25,678 nt of DNA. It comes from Symsagittifera roscoffensis (taxonomy: Eukaryota > Xenacoelomorpha > Acoela > Convolutidae). The stretch spans positions 1 to 25,678 of the forward strand of contig NW_026971134.1 of assembly GCF_963678635.1 (NCBI RefSeq), read 5' to 3'. Positions 9,520 to 20,028 of the stretch are shown here, piece after piece. The translations under genes were made by a program, and so were the position numbers. Within the stretch, counting starts at the first letter, position 1. Each line of letters begins with the position of its first letter. The notes below the pieces were generated by a model. That model worked only from the letters and a program-made list of their open reading frames with translations. It was not told the DNA's origin and did not search any database.

Positions 9520-12508
9520 TTGTGTGTATCGCGTCGTCCTGAACGTTTGGGTAAAACTAACTCAAACCCTTCTTTGTGTGCTCGTGTGTAGCAAGCACGT
9601 GGTTATTAGTTAGAAATTTTTTATTTATTGAAATCAAATTGATTGTCGAGAACTGTTCTGTTATTGCCGAACTCTGCAATCGCCGAAATCCTTTAGATTC
9701 CTTTTGTTTGACCCTTTGCCAAAAGGTTTGTTTTTGAGTCTGCTCTGAATAAATATCTGCAATCGTTTTTTCTCAAATTTTCCCAGTCGCCTTTTTTCTC
9801 CGGATAAAAACAAAGTTATCTCAGCAAGAGCTTACTATAGGATATCCCTCTTCAATTCCATTTCTTCCTTTTAATAACATCACAAAACTGTCAAAAATTG
9901 TGTAAAGCCCAAATATTCTCGGAATGAAAAGACCGACAACGGTGTGCTTTAAGTGCTCAATTAACGTATTTTTAACTTTAATCTCGTATAGATCTTTAAG
10001 AACAGTGTTCATTCGTTTGAAGTGAAACTTATCAATTGCTTTGTATGTTTTCTCATTAATTAAAACTTTGTGATCGCATTGAAGTGAAACTTATCAATTG
10101 CTTTGTATGTTTTCTCATTAATTAAAACTTTGTGATCGCATATCTCGATCTAACAATTATCTGATAACCATAGAATGAAAAATCTAAATGTTCCATAGTC
10201 TCTGCAACAACTCGGGATAAAGGGTTCTCAGCACTTTCCGCTCTAGCATAAACATGCGACAAAAAAACGTTGAATCATTTCCCAGGCGAATATTGTACAA
10301 AGCGGTAAACTTTTTTAAGCTGTGAACCACGTTCATTGAAGAAATGCAAGTTAGGAGTGATAATAGAATCAATTACTAGTTTGAAAGTAGATATTGTCAT
10401 TCGATGAGGATGCTTAAGAAGATCATTTATAAATGGAATAATTTTTATATATTCCCCGATATCTTTTCTTGCAGCTAAAATTGGGAAGATTTTGAAAATT
10501 TTTTCTTTCAGTTCATCTGGAACATCTAAGTCACGCTGAATTTAGCCAAAAGGATCTCCATCTCGCATTTTTTATAGTAAAGATTCAGAATATATAGGAA
10601 TTTTCTAGAAAAAATTGGATCAAATGATCATATGATATGATACAAATTTTCGATCATACTGAATTTTTGCCACCACTCACAATTACACAACTTGTCGATT
10701 TTTTAAATCCTATTTTGTGAATGTACTACCGTCTCAAGCCATACATCTCTCGCATTTTGTTTACACGCTCAACATCATCATCCCTCAACGAGGAACATGT
10801 CTCATGGTAGGGACAGAAGTGGTTATACCATCCATAGCTTCAAACACAGTTTTGCAGTGATCACAATATCCATCTACATTGGAACAGTCAATTTTATTTT
10901 GTTTTCCAGTTGCTTGGAAGCTCTCAATTCTGCTTTCTGGTCTAAATTATTGGTAAAATGACTTGACCATTTTCTCGGAATTACAAAACAACGGTTATGC
11001 CTAGCCTTGAGTTTTTGCATAATCCTTTTAATTCTCACTTCGTACACAATCAAGTTGACAAACTTTGACATTTTGAATCGGGGTGAATCTGCCTCTCATC
11101 CATTCTAACAATTGAATTGCAGATATTTGACAAATCTCTGATAGAGTTTTTGTTCACGATAGTTTTCTTTGTAAACACAATTAATGGTCCATCTGTCAGA
11201 TCTGTTCTTATTTTCTTGCTCAAGTCTGCATCACTTTCTCAAAATGGGTAGAATTTTCCATTGGTTGATTTGTGCAGAAAATTATTTGACTGAGTTGGAA
11301 GAGTACATCCACGTTTTAAAACATCAATCTGTTTCTGATGATAAAATTGAGCCTTTTTTGCCTTACTTCATGAGTTGCAACAACATCTTTGTTGTTTTGT
11401 CACTGCGAAAAGACATTTAATGTAGTCATTCCAATTTTCAGCTAAAAATCCTGCAAAAGTTTGAAATTATCCGATCCAGATGCTGGTACTGTCCTGATTT
11501 GAAGTTTGTTCAGCAATTTTTGCTCGTCATATCCGCTTGATCTGAAGTTCTGGTAATATTTAATGTCATTTTCAAGGGATTAATTTTTCTCAGTTTTCTG
11601 AAAAAAACGTTCTTATAGAGATAACTCTTGATTCTCGAGCTTGTCCGCACTGTTAAACCAACCATAAAGGAAAAATTGTTTATTCTTTTTAATTTATAAG
11701 TTTTAGCAAAGGGGCCTACAGATGTCGCTCCAACCAAAACTTCATGATATCGAGAATATATATGTCTCCAATTTTGAAGGTTATGGAATTGTTAATTTTT
11801 TTTGATAACCATTGACTCAGCTTCTTTATCATTGATTAAGCAGGGAATCAGAAAGGTCTTGGTCTTGTTGAGATCAAATCTTCCACTGTCAAGCCCAAAC
11901 ACAGGCAACGTGTTAATATAGCTCTGCAGATTTGTTTCAAAACAATCAAGATTTTTCTTCTTTCTCAGAAACTGCGTCGCCATCAGTTTCCTCTTTATCT
12001 TCTATACATTCAACTTCTTTTTCGTTAATTTCCGATGGATAATTTCGACAATTTTTGTTCTACTCCTGGAAATTTACGACATCCGTTCATTAACCACTCT
12101 TTCAACTACTATTTTTTACTATTTTTACTACTAATTTTGAAAATTAGTTCTCTATTTGAACCTAAATTTCTCAGCCAAAAGTTCGAAAATGATTGCTAAA
12201 AACAATTTACAAAAGGATTCATTGGTAATGGTTCGGATATGACCAAGTCCGGACATTCAATCGGAATGTTTCGAGCAGCGCAGCAAAAATTGCACTCAGT
12301 AAACTACTTAGAACTTGAAGGTGCATGCTTCTGGGCCACGTGATAAAAAACGTGTTGCTGACTGTAAATGAAAAAATACAAAGAGGACAGGAAATAGTAC
12401 TTTAGCGCTTCTTTTTCATTATCTCGTATTATCATCTAGCCTGAATTTTGCTACTGTCCGCGCATCTCACTTTACACATCTAAAAAAAGTTACAAAGTAC
12501 CAAAAACA
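9520..12508 (-). pseudogene. protein-primed family B DNA polymerase pseudogene, unit 2
   Basis: Minus strand, same motif order as the unit 1 copy. The Exo II-like motif PVFGLDSGRFDLN lies at 11867-11905, and the GATSVGPFAKTYK block at 11693-11737. Motif A reads MDERQIHP (11080-11103), with His for the usual Tyr. A motif B segment with SFYGYQ and RSRYAITK lies at about 10141-10205. Then comes a piece ending IEHLKHTVVGLFIP, within the open frame 9821-10012. Motif C, due near 9840, has been altered by substitutions and a small indel and can no longer be read as DTDS or NTDS. A 62-bp perfect duplication (10017-10140) further breaks the region after motif B. It cannot encode an active enzyme. Confidence 0.77.
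10017..10140. repeat. 62-bp perfect tandem duplication
   Basis: Copies at 10017-10078 and 10079-10140 are identical and directly adjacent. Unit 1 carries only a single copy of this segment (near 4682-4745). Because 62 is not a multiple of three, the duplication also shifts the polymerase frame just C-terminal to motif B. Perfect identity implies a recent event. Confidence 0.95.
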
Positions 12509-14331
12509 ACTCACACAACTTGTCAGTTTTTTAAATCCTATTTCGTGATTGTACTACCGTCTCAAGCCATACATCTCCCGCATTTTTTTCTACACGCTCA
12601 ACATCATCATCCCTCAACGAGGAACATGTCTTATGGTATGGATAGAAGTGGTTATAGCATCCATAGCTTCAGACACAGTTTTGCAGTGACCACAATATCC
12701 ATCTACATTGGAACAGTCAATTTTATTTTGTTTTCCAGTTGTTTGGAAGCTCTCAATTCTGCTTTCTGGTCTAAATTATTGGTATAATGACTTGACCATT
12801 TTCTCGGAATTACAAAACATAGACTTGAGTTTTTGCATAATGCTTTTTAATTCCCACTTCGTACACAATCAAGTTGACAAACTTTGGCATTTTGAATCGG
12901 GGTAAATCTGCCTCTCATCCATTCTAACGATTGAATTGCAGATATTTGACAAATCTCTGATAGAGTTTTTGTTCACGACAGTTTTCTTCGTAAACACAAC
13001 TAATGGTCCATCTGTCAGATTTGTTCTTATTTTCTTGCTCAAGTCTGTATCACTTTCTCAAAATGGGTACAATTTTTCATTGGTTGATTTTTTCAGAAAA
13101 TTATTTGACTGAGTTGGAAGAGTACAGCCACGTTTTAAAACATCAATCTGTTTTGATGATAAAATTGAACCTTTTTTTGCCTTACTTCATGAGTTGCAAC
13201 AACATCTTCGTTGTTTTGTCACTGCGAAAAGACATTTAATGTAGTCATTCCAATTTTCAGCTAAAAATCCTGCAAAAGTTTGAAATTATCCGATCCAGAT
13301 GCTGGTACTGTCCTGATTTGAAGTTTGTTCAGCAATTTTTGCTCGTCATATCCGCTTGATCTGAAGTTCTGGTAACCTTTAATGTCATTTTCAAGGGGAT
13401 TAATTTTTCTCAGTTTTCTGAAAAAACGTTCTTATAGAGATAACTCTTGATTCCCGAGCTTGTCCGCACTGTTAAACCAACCATAAAGGAAAAATTGTTT
13501 ATTCTTTTTACTTTATAAGTTTTAGCAAAGGGGCCTACAGATGTCGCTCCAACCAAAAACTTCATGATATCGAAAATATATATGTCTCCAATTTTGAAGG
13601 TTATAGAATTGTTAATTTTTCTTGATAACCATTGACTCAGCTTCTTTATCATTGATTAAGCAGGGAATCAGAAAAGTCTTGGTCATGTTGAGATCAAATC
13701 TTCCACTGTCAAGCCCAAACACAGGCAACGTGTTAATATAGCTCTGCAGATTTGTTTCAAAACAATGAAGATTTTTCTTCTTTCTCAGAAACTGCGTCGC
13801 CATCAGTTTCTTCTTTATCTTCTAAACATTCAACTTCATTTTCATTTATTTCCGATGGATAATTTCGACAATCTTTGTTCTACTCCTGGAAATTTACGAC
13901 ATCCGTTCATTAACCACTCTTTCAACTACTATTTTTTACTATTTTTACTACTAATTTTGAAAATTAGTTCTCTATTTGAACCTAAATTTCTCAGCCAAAA
14001 GTTCGAAAATGATTGCTAAAAACAATTTACAAAAGGATTCATTGGTAATGGTTCGGATATGACCAAGTCCGGACATTCAATCGGAATGTTTCGAGCAGCG
14101 CAGCAAAAATTGCACTCAGTAAACTACTTAGAAATTGAAGGTGCATGCTTCTGGGCCACGTGATAAAAAACGTGTTGCTGACTGTAAATGAAAAAAAATA
14201 CAAAGAGGACAGGAAATAGTACTTTAGCGCTTCTTTTTCAATATCTCGTATTATCATCTAGCCTGAATTTTGCTACTGTCCGCGCATCTCACTTTAGACA
14301 TCTAAAAAAAGTTACAAAGTCCCAAAAACAA
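10675..14331. repeat. internal tandem duplication in unit 2, about 1.83 kb, two copies
   Basis: Left copy 10675-12508, right copy 12509-14331. Both begin at ACTCAC...ACAACTTGTC, the right copy lacking 6 bases there, and run through the N-terminal half of the polymerase to GTTACAAAGT(A/C)CCAAAAACAA. In the left copy that end joins straight to the start of the right copy. The two are similar throughout, differing by several percent plus small indels by eye. Breakpoints differ from those of the 1332-bp duplication in unit 1. Confidence 0.92.
12509..14331 (-). pseudogene. duplicated N-terminal half of the polymerase pseudogene, unit 2
   Basis: On the minus strand this copy holds a Cys-rich piece (ECNFCCAA, near 14100), an acidic Glu/Asp-rich stretch (about 13800-13855), and the Exo II-like motif (13687-13725). 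The KFLVGATSV block follows (13512-13562), then motif A MDERQIYP (12899-12922). After motif A it continues through a DG-x-C-x2-HC-like zinc-ribbon-type segment (about 12660-12720) to its left end, where it meets the other duplicate instead of motifs B and C. The longest open piece, 13410-13652, retains 80 codons. Several stops and frameshifts are shared with the 9520-12508 copy. Confidence 0.78.
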
Positions 14332-15095
14332 GGAAACTATTACTTGGTACTCATTAAAGCGATATATTTGAACTGTCCTCATTTTTATACTGTTAAATTT
14401 ATGCTGGTTTTTTGTTTCATAAAGTATAAAACGATTGTTTTTGGCGTAAAAGAAAGTCTGAACATCTTTATTTTCATTTAATGTAACTCAAAGATTATTA
14501 ACAAAACAATTTTGATGTCAACAAATCAGATTTGATCTTTTTAAAAGTGATTTAACATTGGTTTCCACTTTTGTTGGGAAATTGTCCACCGAAAAAAATT
14601 AAATCTTAGTATCCACTCCACTAAAAATATATTGCACGTGGTTTTCACTGTGTTACTCCTGATTGTTACTCTTTATTCTACTAGAAAGAAATACTATTGT
14701 TTATTGTGATTTCCTTATCGATGAATTGGATGTAGATTCTTGAATTATTCGCAATTTTTTGGACGTTTTTTTTTGTCCAAATGGACTTCATTGACTGAGC
14801 AAAGACCTAGTCAGCGAAACTTATTTAATCAAAAATTTTTCTTTTGAACTGAGTATTGAGTCTCAAAGATTTAGGCTTGCAGCTGGATCACACCTGACTA
14901 AGAATTTTTTAAAAATTATTGTCAAAACCTTGAAATTGATGAAAAAAATTTACAATAAAAATCAAAGACTACTTTTATCATCTACATGATTAAGGATTAA
15001 GATCACCGACTAAGCGAAGGGCTACTCACGGAAACTCACTCAATCAAAGATTTTACTTTTGAAGCAAATAGGGAGTATTGAAAGAAGTTACACTT
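14332..15095. other. linker segment, copy 2; no gene recognised
   Basis: Homologous to 8200-9005, with many small indels. It keeps the same landmarks: the CACGTGGTTTTC stretch near 14636, a TTTGTCCAAATGGA segment near 14771, and GCGAAGGGCTACTCACGGAAA near 15015. No conserved reading frame is visible in either copy. To the right it passes directly into unit 3, which suggests that this junction, unlike 9006, preserves the original order of the element. Confidence 0.6.
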
Positions 15096-15839
15096 GGGAA
15101 TTTGTTAATTCGGAAAAATTCGAGAAAATCAAAAAAATAATTTGAAATAAATCAAGAACTCTTTTTGCTCCCTAATTGATCTCGAATTTGATATAAAAAT
15201 CTCCATTTTTCTTTTAATTTTTCCTTTCGTAAGAGATTTGCAAAGTTCCTGCCGATTTACAAGTTCCTGCATGGTCAGGTTTGGAATATTACTTCCAGAG
15301 ATTTGTTTTGGCAAAAAAGTCAATTTTGAGCTCTATTTGCAATTGTACAAATGCTACTTGTTTTTGCATTTTTTCCTTTTTGCTATTTTCGTTTCATATT
15401 CTTAAAGCAGACATATTTGGAAATGAGACACGCCACTAGAAGATTATTTTTTTTGTTAACTTTAAATAAAAAAAGTAAAATAAGCCTAAAACGGAACTTT
15501 GTTTCCATTTGGAAGGTTTTTTTGGAAAAATCCAACAAAATGGATCTAAAATCTGATTAGACAAGACTGCAAACCAAATAAGGAAAATCGTTTCTGATTG
15601 ACTAAATCCACACGTTCGAAGTGAAGGTTCCTCTAGTTTTTAACTAAAATTCAATTGATTTCAAACTTAACTGTCGTCATATAATTTCTCTCTCAGCTCT
15701 TAATTATTCATAAAAAATGTTCTCACTTTCTATTTTTAATCAACTTATCACTCAATATGACCTTCTCAGCGCAAAACATATTGTATTTCTCTAAATTTTT
15801 GTGCGATGAAAAGTTTCGATAGTAATTTTCGCCAAAAAC

Positions 15840-16080
15840 AGACAACCCAAGTCTCAATCTATGTCTGGCACATGGTGGAAATGATGTGAAGAGATATCAA
15901 TGAGTTTCTTTTGATGCAGGTACTCGTCACACAGCACCAACTGGATCAAAGCGATTAAAGAAAGAAGTGTCTCTGCCTGTGGGATTCCTGACTCCAGACA
16001 TGTGGCTCAAGCAGTCAACGCATTTCTCCTGACTGGAGCAGGAGATAGGATCAGCCAAAAACCAATTACAATAGGTGATG
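15840..16080. other. conserved GC-richer island, unit 3 copy
   Basis: This block is visibly less AT-rich than its surroundings and is among the better conserved parts of the unit 3/unit 4 comparison (partner at 21450-21670). On the minus strand both copies share a frame containing DCLSHMSG, then RNPTG, DTSF and FDP, with later stops. I do not recognise the protein. It may be a remnant exon of an element gene or a captured host fragment. Unit 4 lacks about 20 bases within it. Confidence 0.45.
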
Positions 16081-16439
16081 ATGAGGGTTTCTCAGAAAAA
16101 ATAGCGCACCAAAAAAACCAATCACGACAAATTCATCACAACACTAACACCAAAATCTAGCAGCTCTAAGGTCTATAGAGAAACTCCAGAATTCTTCTGC
16201 TGATTGACAGCTCTTTAATACATTTTTTTGTAAACAGTTGTTGTCTCGTTTTTAATTCGTTCTTTGAAATTATTAGTTTCCTCAATTGTTTTTCGCAATG
16301 AGAAAAGAAGAAAAAATCAAGATAAATCATTACAATCAATTGAAAAAACAAAAAAAAAATACAACTAAAATTAGTGCTACAAATTTGCACATAAGTTAAA
16401 AAACTCAATCAATTTTGGGACACATTAAAAAAACACTTA

Positions 16440-16680
16440 AAAACTTGCAAACAAGTTTCAAATTTGTCAATCTTTTGCATAGTGGGACAAAAAACTGAAA
16501 TTTTTTTTGCATTTTGTAGAACAGTTTCCAATCTTTTTTACTTTTTTTGTCAAAACTGAAACATTTTTGCTTCTTGTCAAAAAAATTGAAACCGTTTCCG
16601 CATTTTGTCAAAATTAGATTTTTTTCTTGGCTTTTTGTCATAAATATTGAAACTTTTTTTTGTATTTTTAAAAAATTTTA
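16440..16680. repeat. degenerate minisatellite, unit 3 copy
   Basis: Loose repeats of about 30-40 bases built on GCATTTTGTCAAAA followed by TGAAAC and a T-run recur across this tract, for example near 16508, 16570 and 16600. The partner tract in unit 4 (22060-22290) has the same consensus. The minus-strand open frames at 16405-16641 and 16577-16801 are Phe/Lys-rich low-complexity translations of it, not genes. Confidence 0.7.
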
Positions 16681-17742
16681 GAGAAGAAATTGAAAAAACA
16701 TTTGTCGCTACTTGTTCAAAATAAAGAGCTATTTTTGCAGCTTCTCTAGAATCAGAAAAAAAAGTTACATCTTTTTCAAAAATTTGAAGAAGATTTTGCA
16801 AATTTCTAAAAAAGTGACCTTTTTTTCTTTTTTCTAAAACTTCTCGGTAGTTTCGTTAACATTTGAGAAAGACAAAAGATGGACTATCAATTACTTTCAT
16901 TCAAAAATTAAATTGACGAATTCTCAAAAACCATCATTAAAACAGCCAATTTTTTTTAAAAATCTGGTTTATTTTTGAGTATTGTACTTCACGAACTGTT
17001 TCCAGAATGTGTACTTTACGACCTCAACAGTTTGTGTGGAAGCCGAAATCTGGTTAGAAGGTAAATTATGGCGTTTGAAAATTTTGCGAAAAAGATTTTT
17101 CAGTTCACACATTGTATTTTTAGTTCCTTTCTAATTCGAGTTTTTAGAGAAATGTAACAAAGTTTGTTCAAAATTTTGCCAGTTCAAGAACTAACCTTTA
17201 AATCAAACCTGTGTTCGTACAAAGTGTGAAGAAATTGATAAATTGGTAGGTAAAATGAAATTTACACAATCGCTGTAAAAGTTGATAGAAGTGTGAACTA
17301 AAAAGAAGCTTGTGGAACTTAGCTGGAACTTTGCGAAATTATAGGAATCCTAAGAACAGTAAGAACTGTGGGCAGAGACAAAACAATCATATGTTACCAC
17401 ATGTTTTTTTTTGTAAAAGTCACCGAAAACGCAAATAATTTGTTTTTTTTAGAATAATCTGAAAAAAACTGGGAGCAGCTTGACACCTAGCAGCAGCCAT
17501 CTCAAACAATATTTTCTGCTGAGCATTGTTGATTTTTATAAGAACACTAACACATAAACAGTTCCAAAGTTTGAAACTCTCTAAAATTTTCATTTACAGT
17601 TCTTCTTCCTTTTATCATTAATTAACTGACTCTTATTGTTCACTTCCATTTTCATATAGTCTCAAAGTATTTTCTCCTCATCTAAGAAATATGTTCTCCC
17701 AATGAAAAAATTACACAAGCTGAGACAATTGTCCAAATTTTA

Positions 17743-18430
17743 TTGAAATTAAAAACAAAACAAAAACAAGAAATGAGAGATTTGGTTGGTCCTAAAAACT
17801 CCTCTAGAGGAAAAGCTTTTTTGAACTATGTTTTCAATTTTTCGATTAGTGACAAAAATGAGAAGCAATATTGGCAGTTTGAAAAGAATGTTATTCACAA
17901 TGCTGAAAACCTTGGACTCATTCCTATATGGAACTCACTTCTGACAAAGAATGAGCTATGAATCAGAAGCTTCCCAACTGCAACAAAATGTATGACGTAG
18001 CAACATACGGTAAAGTCAAGTTTGCATCCCGATCAAGAAGTACGATGTTAATAGGCATTCAGATTCGACTCTTCACTTCAAAGAAGAATCAAGCAATGAA
18101 ACAAATTGCATCTGTCAGTTAACTAGGAACAATTTCAAAGAACTGTCTTAAACTTTCGATGATTTTCTCTCGTTGAGAATTGTAGGGTTCATTAAGTTTG
18201 ATATTTATGTTTTTGTCCGCAAAATCAATTTTCATTTAGCTTTCGAGTTTAACAGTATGAGTTGGTATAGTTGTTTTTCAGAAAAATTTGAAAAACTTTT
18301 TCACAAAATATTGGGATTTTTTCCATACTGTTCCACAACAAAAAGTCCCAAAAAAACGTCGCTCACCGTTATAGAAAAGTTCACCAAAATTGCAAAAATT
18401 GGACTTAGACTCAATAATACCCCTTTTTGA
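17743..18430 (+). pseudogene. unrecognised degenerate gene, unit 3 copy
   Basis: Three plus-strand open pieces follow one another. The first (17743-17961, 72 codons) contains NAENLGLIP. The second (17958-18122, 54 codons) starts at an ATGA overlap with the first and contains QKLPNCNKMYDVA and NQAMKQIASVS. The third (18173-18430, 85 codons) contains IKFDIYVFVRKI, MSWY and, near its end, LTVIEKFTKIAKIGLRLNN. Unit 4 holds counterparts of all three with similar residues, and there the first-to-second step is a single frame, so unit 3 has lost one base near 17950. I recognise no family. The mixed residue content and conservation between copies suggest a real former gene of over 200 codons. Confidence 0.5.
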
Positions 18431-18749
18431 ACGGACTCAGCAGAAGAAAAGCAGAAGAAAATTTTACATAAAATACTGATCCGATATCAAAAAAACTGAG
18501 TTATAAAAAATGTAAAATTGGAAACTAATGGAAAAACAAAAAATCTTAACAAATGCAAATACAAGATTGTGATAAAGTTTTTGATATGTTTCACTCATTA
18601 CTAGGACTTATAAAGAACACCAAAAAACATTGGATTTTCATTGACGATTGCAGTGTAGAAAAAGAACGTACAAAAATTGAGTAAATTTTTTAGAAATTTT
18701 GGGATAATAAAGCGAAATTTTTAGTCGAATACAAGAAAAAAACGTGATT

Positions 18750-19857
18750 TTCTTTGTACATGTACTGTTTTAGAACCAGACATCAATTTGAAAGAGATGG
18801 ACAAAAATTTGCTTTTTGGAGATTTAATTGGGTACGGAAACTAGTGAGTTGATTTTTTTTTTCGCAATTTCCAAAAACTTTAGACTGCAAACAAACTCAA
18901 ATGACTCTACTATGTAAAATCTACTGGAAATCAACTGTAAAATTGACTGTGAAATCTACTACAAAAAACACCTGGATGTTTTTATGTTGCACCTATCATT
19001 TCAAGTTCATGTTTTCATGGAGGTGTGAATGGATTGCATTTTACGTTCGATTATATGCCTTGTCCAGTTGTTAGTCATTACAACTATAAAAACTTCGATG
19101 AAAATAGTTCACAGGATGATCTTGGTTGTTTTGGATGTTGAGTGTATTGAGAAAAATATCATGAAAAAAAAGTTATGAACTTGGAGTTTATAAAGTTGGA
19201 CAGTTTGTAGGATATTTTTGTCTCCCTCCCATAAATTTCAAAGCAACATCCCAATTTCTTTCGTGTACAAAGCATCTTCATGGAATCAGTAGAAGCAGCG
19301 GGTATGAAAAAAATACTGAGCTTGAAAAAAAATTCGAAAGACTAAGAACCTCAAAAACTGATTTTTCTTGCGCAAAGTTTTATGAAAAATTCAAAGTTAT
19401 GACAAAAATTTTGGAAACAAAGTTCATAAATTTGGATGACTACGCTTACCAAAAATTTCATTATATGTTATTCATAGACAATGGTTATAGTTGTAGATGT
19501 TGCAATTACCTATTCCGTCATGCGTAAACACTTCACTCTGCAGAAAAAAAGGCAATTACATACGGAACCTGGACTCGAAGCTGTTTTAACAAGTTTCAAA
19601 TCATATTGAGCTTTTAGATGTCTCTTTGAACTTTAATTATTTTTTATTGTCATTTTTTTTCTAGATTTGGCATGGTTGATCAATGTGACAAGCTCGTAAA
19701 CTTAGTAACTTTTGTGTTTGATAAAAAATAAACCTTAAACAAAAATCATGGAAATTGTTTGGACTTACAAGTGGAATATCTCTTCCACTTATTTGGTGCC
19801 ATTTTTTGTTATATTTTGTGCAATCGTTCAAACAATGTTATCCAGAACATGTGATGA
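18750..19857 (+). other. degenerate region conserved between units 3 and 4, no gene recognised
   Basis: Short plus-strand pieces are shared with unit 4 (24628 onward), such as a frame with NLKEMDKN and LFG, then IGYGN, and another with HYNYKN and DENSSQ. Frames change between them and no piece exceeds about 70 codons intact. The overlapping open frame at 19748-19957 encodes a hydrophobic 69-residue peptide, but its unit 4 counterpart is shifted by one base, so it may be fortuitous. The region could hold the N-terminal part of the ATPase-like gene that follows. Confidence 0.4.
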
Positions 19858-20028
19858 AACGACAATTTGGGTAGCTATCTTATTAGTTACAGTCGGTTGT
19901 ATTCTACCTTATCAAAACATATGCTTAAGAGATTATCTACCAAAGTACGAAATCTGATTTCCCCAGTTGGACCCAGTGGAACAGGAAAAACTCCTCATGT
20001 TATTGATCCGTTGAAAAAGAATTGTTTA
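19858..20028 (+). pseudogene. Walker A (P-loop) ATPase fragment, interrupted by an inverted-repeat element
   Basis: An open frame of 57 codons begins after two adjacent stops (19852-19857) and contains GPSGTGKT at 19969-19992, a perfect Walker A P-loop (GxxxxGKT). It is preceded by a short hydrophobic/basic run (KVRNLISPV), the usual strand before a P-loop. The frame ends at TAA 20029-20031, which are the first bases of the inserted element. If the insert and one TA are left out, the frame remains open for about 18 more codons. No Walker B is visible in what remains. A Polinton-type genome-packaging ATPase would fit next to the polymerase, but the fragment is too short to separate it from a helicase or other P-loop NTPase. 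Confidence 0.5.

Larger units (their letters stand above)
9006..15095. repeat. segmental duplication unit 2 (polymerase block plus linker)
   Basis: Diverged tandem copy of unit 1 (3758-9005), in the same orientation. Clear paired segments include TGTGTGTATCGCGTC (4218 and 9520), GAAAAGACCGACAAC (4592 and 9926), TATATTCCCCGATATC (5039 and 10448), and the linker. Small indels are frequent. Unit 2 keeps about 200 bp missing from unit 1 and has its own internal 1.83-kb duplication. Divergence between the units is clearly higher than between the two halves of unit 1's internal duplication, so the unit duplication is older. Confidence 0.85.
15096..20028. repeat. segmental duplication unit 3 (second half of element)
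   Basis: Co-linear with unit 4 (20641-25678). Paired segments include CTCCAGAGATTTGTTTTGG (15295 and 20791 region), ATGTCTGGCACATGGTGGA (15861 and 21464), GGACTATCAATT (16879 and 22499), TTTGATATTTATGTTTTTGTCCGCAAAATC (18197 and 23837 region), and CATACGGAACCTGGACTCGAAG (near 19559 and 25388). Divergence is high, with frequent indels. Unit 3 extends to a Walker A fragment that in unit 4 would lie beyond the window. Confidence 0.85.

Noticed and set aside
16166-16801. Minus-strand Phe/Lys-rich open frames as small membrane proteins
   Set aside because: They translate T/A homopolymer and minisatellite sequence and lack any conserved frame in unit 4.
19748-19957. Hydrophobic 69-codon open frame as a membrane protein
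   Set aside because: In unit 4 the same segment is shifted by one base right after the start, and the P-loop frame overlaps it. It is kept only as a remark.
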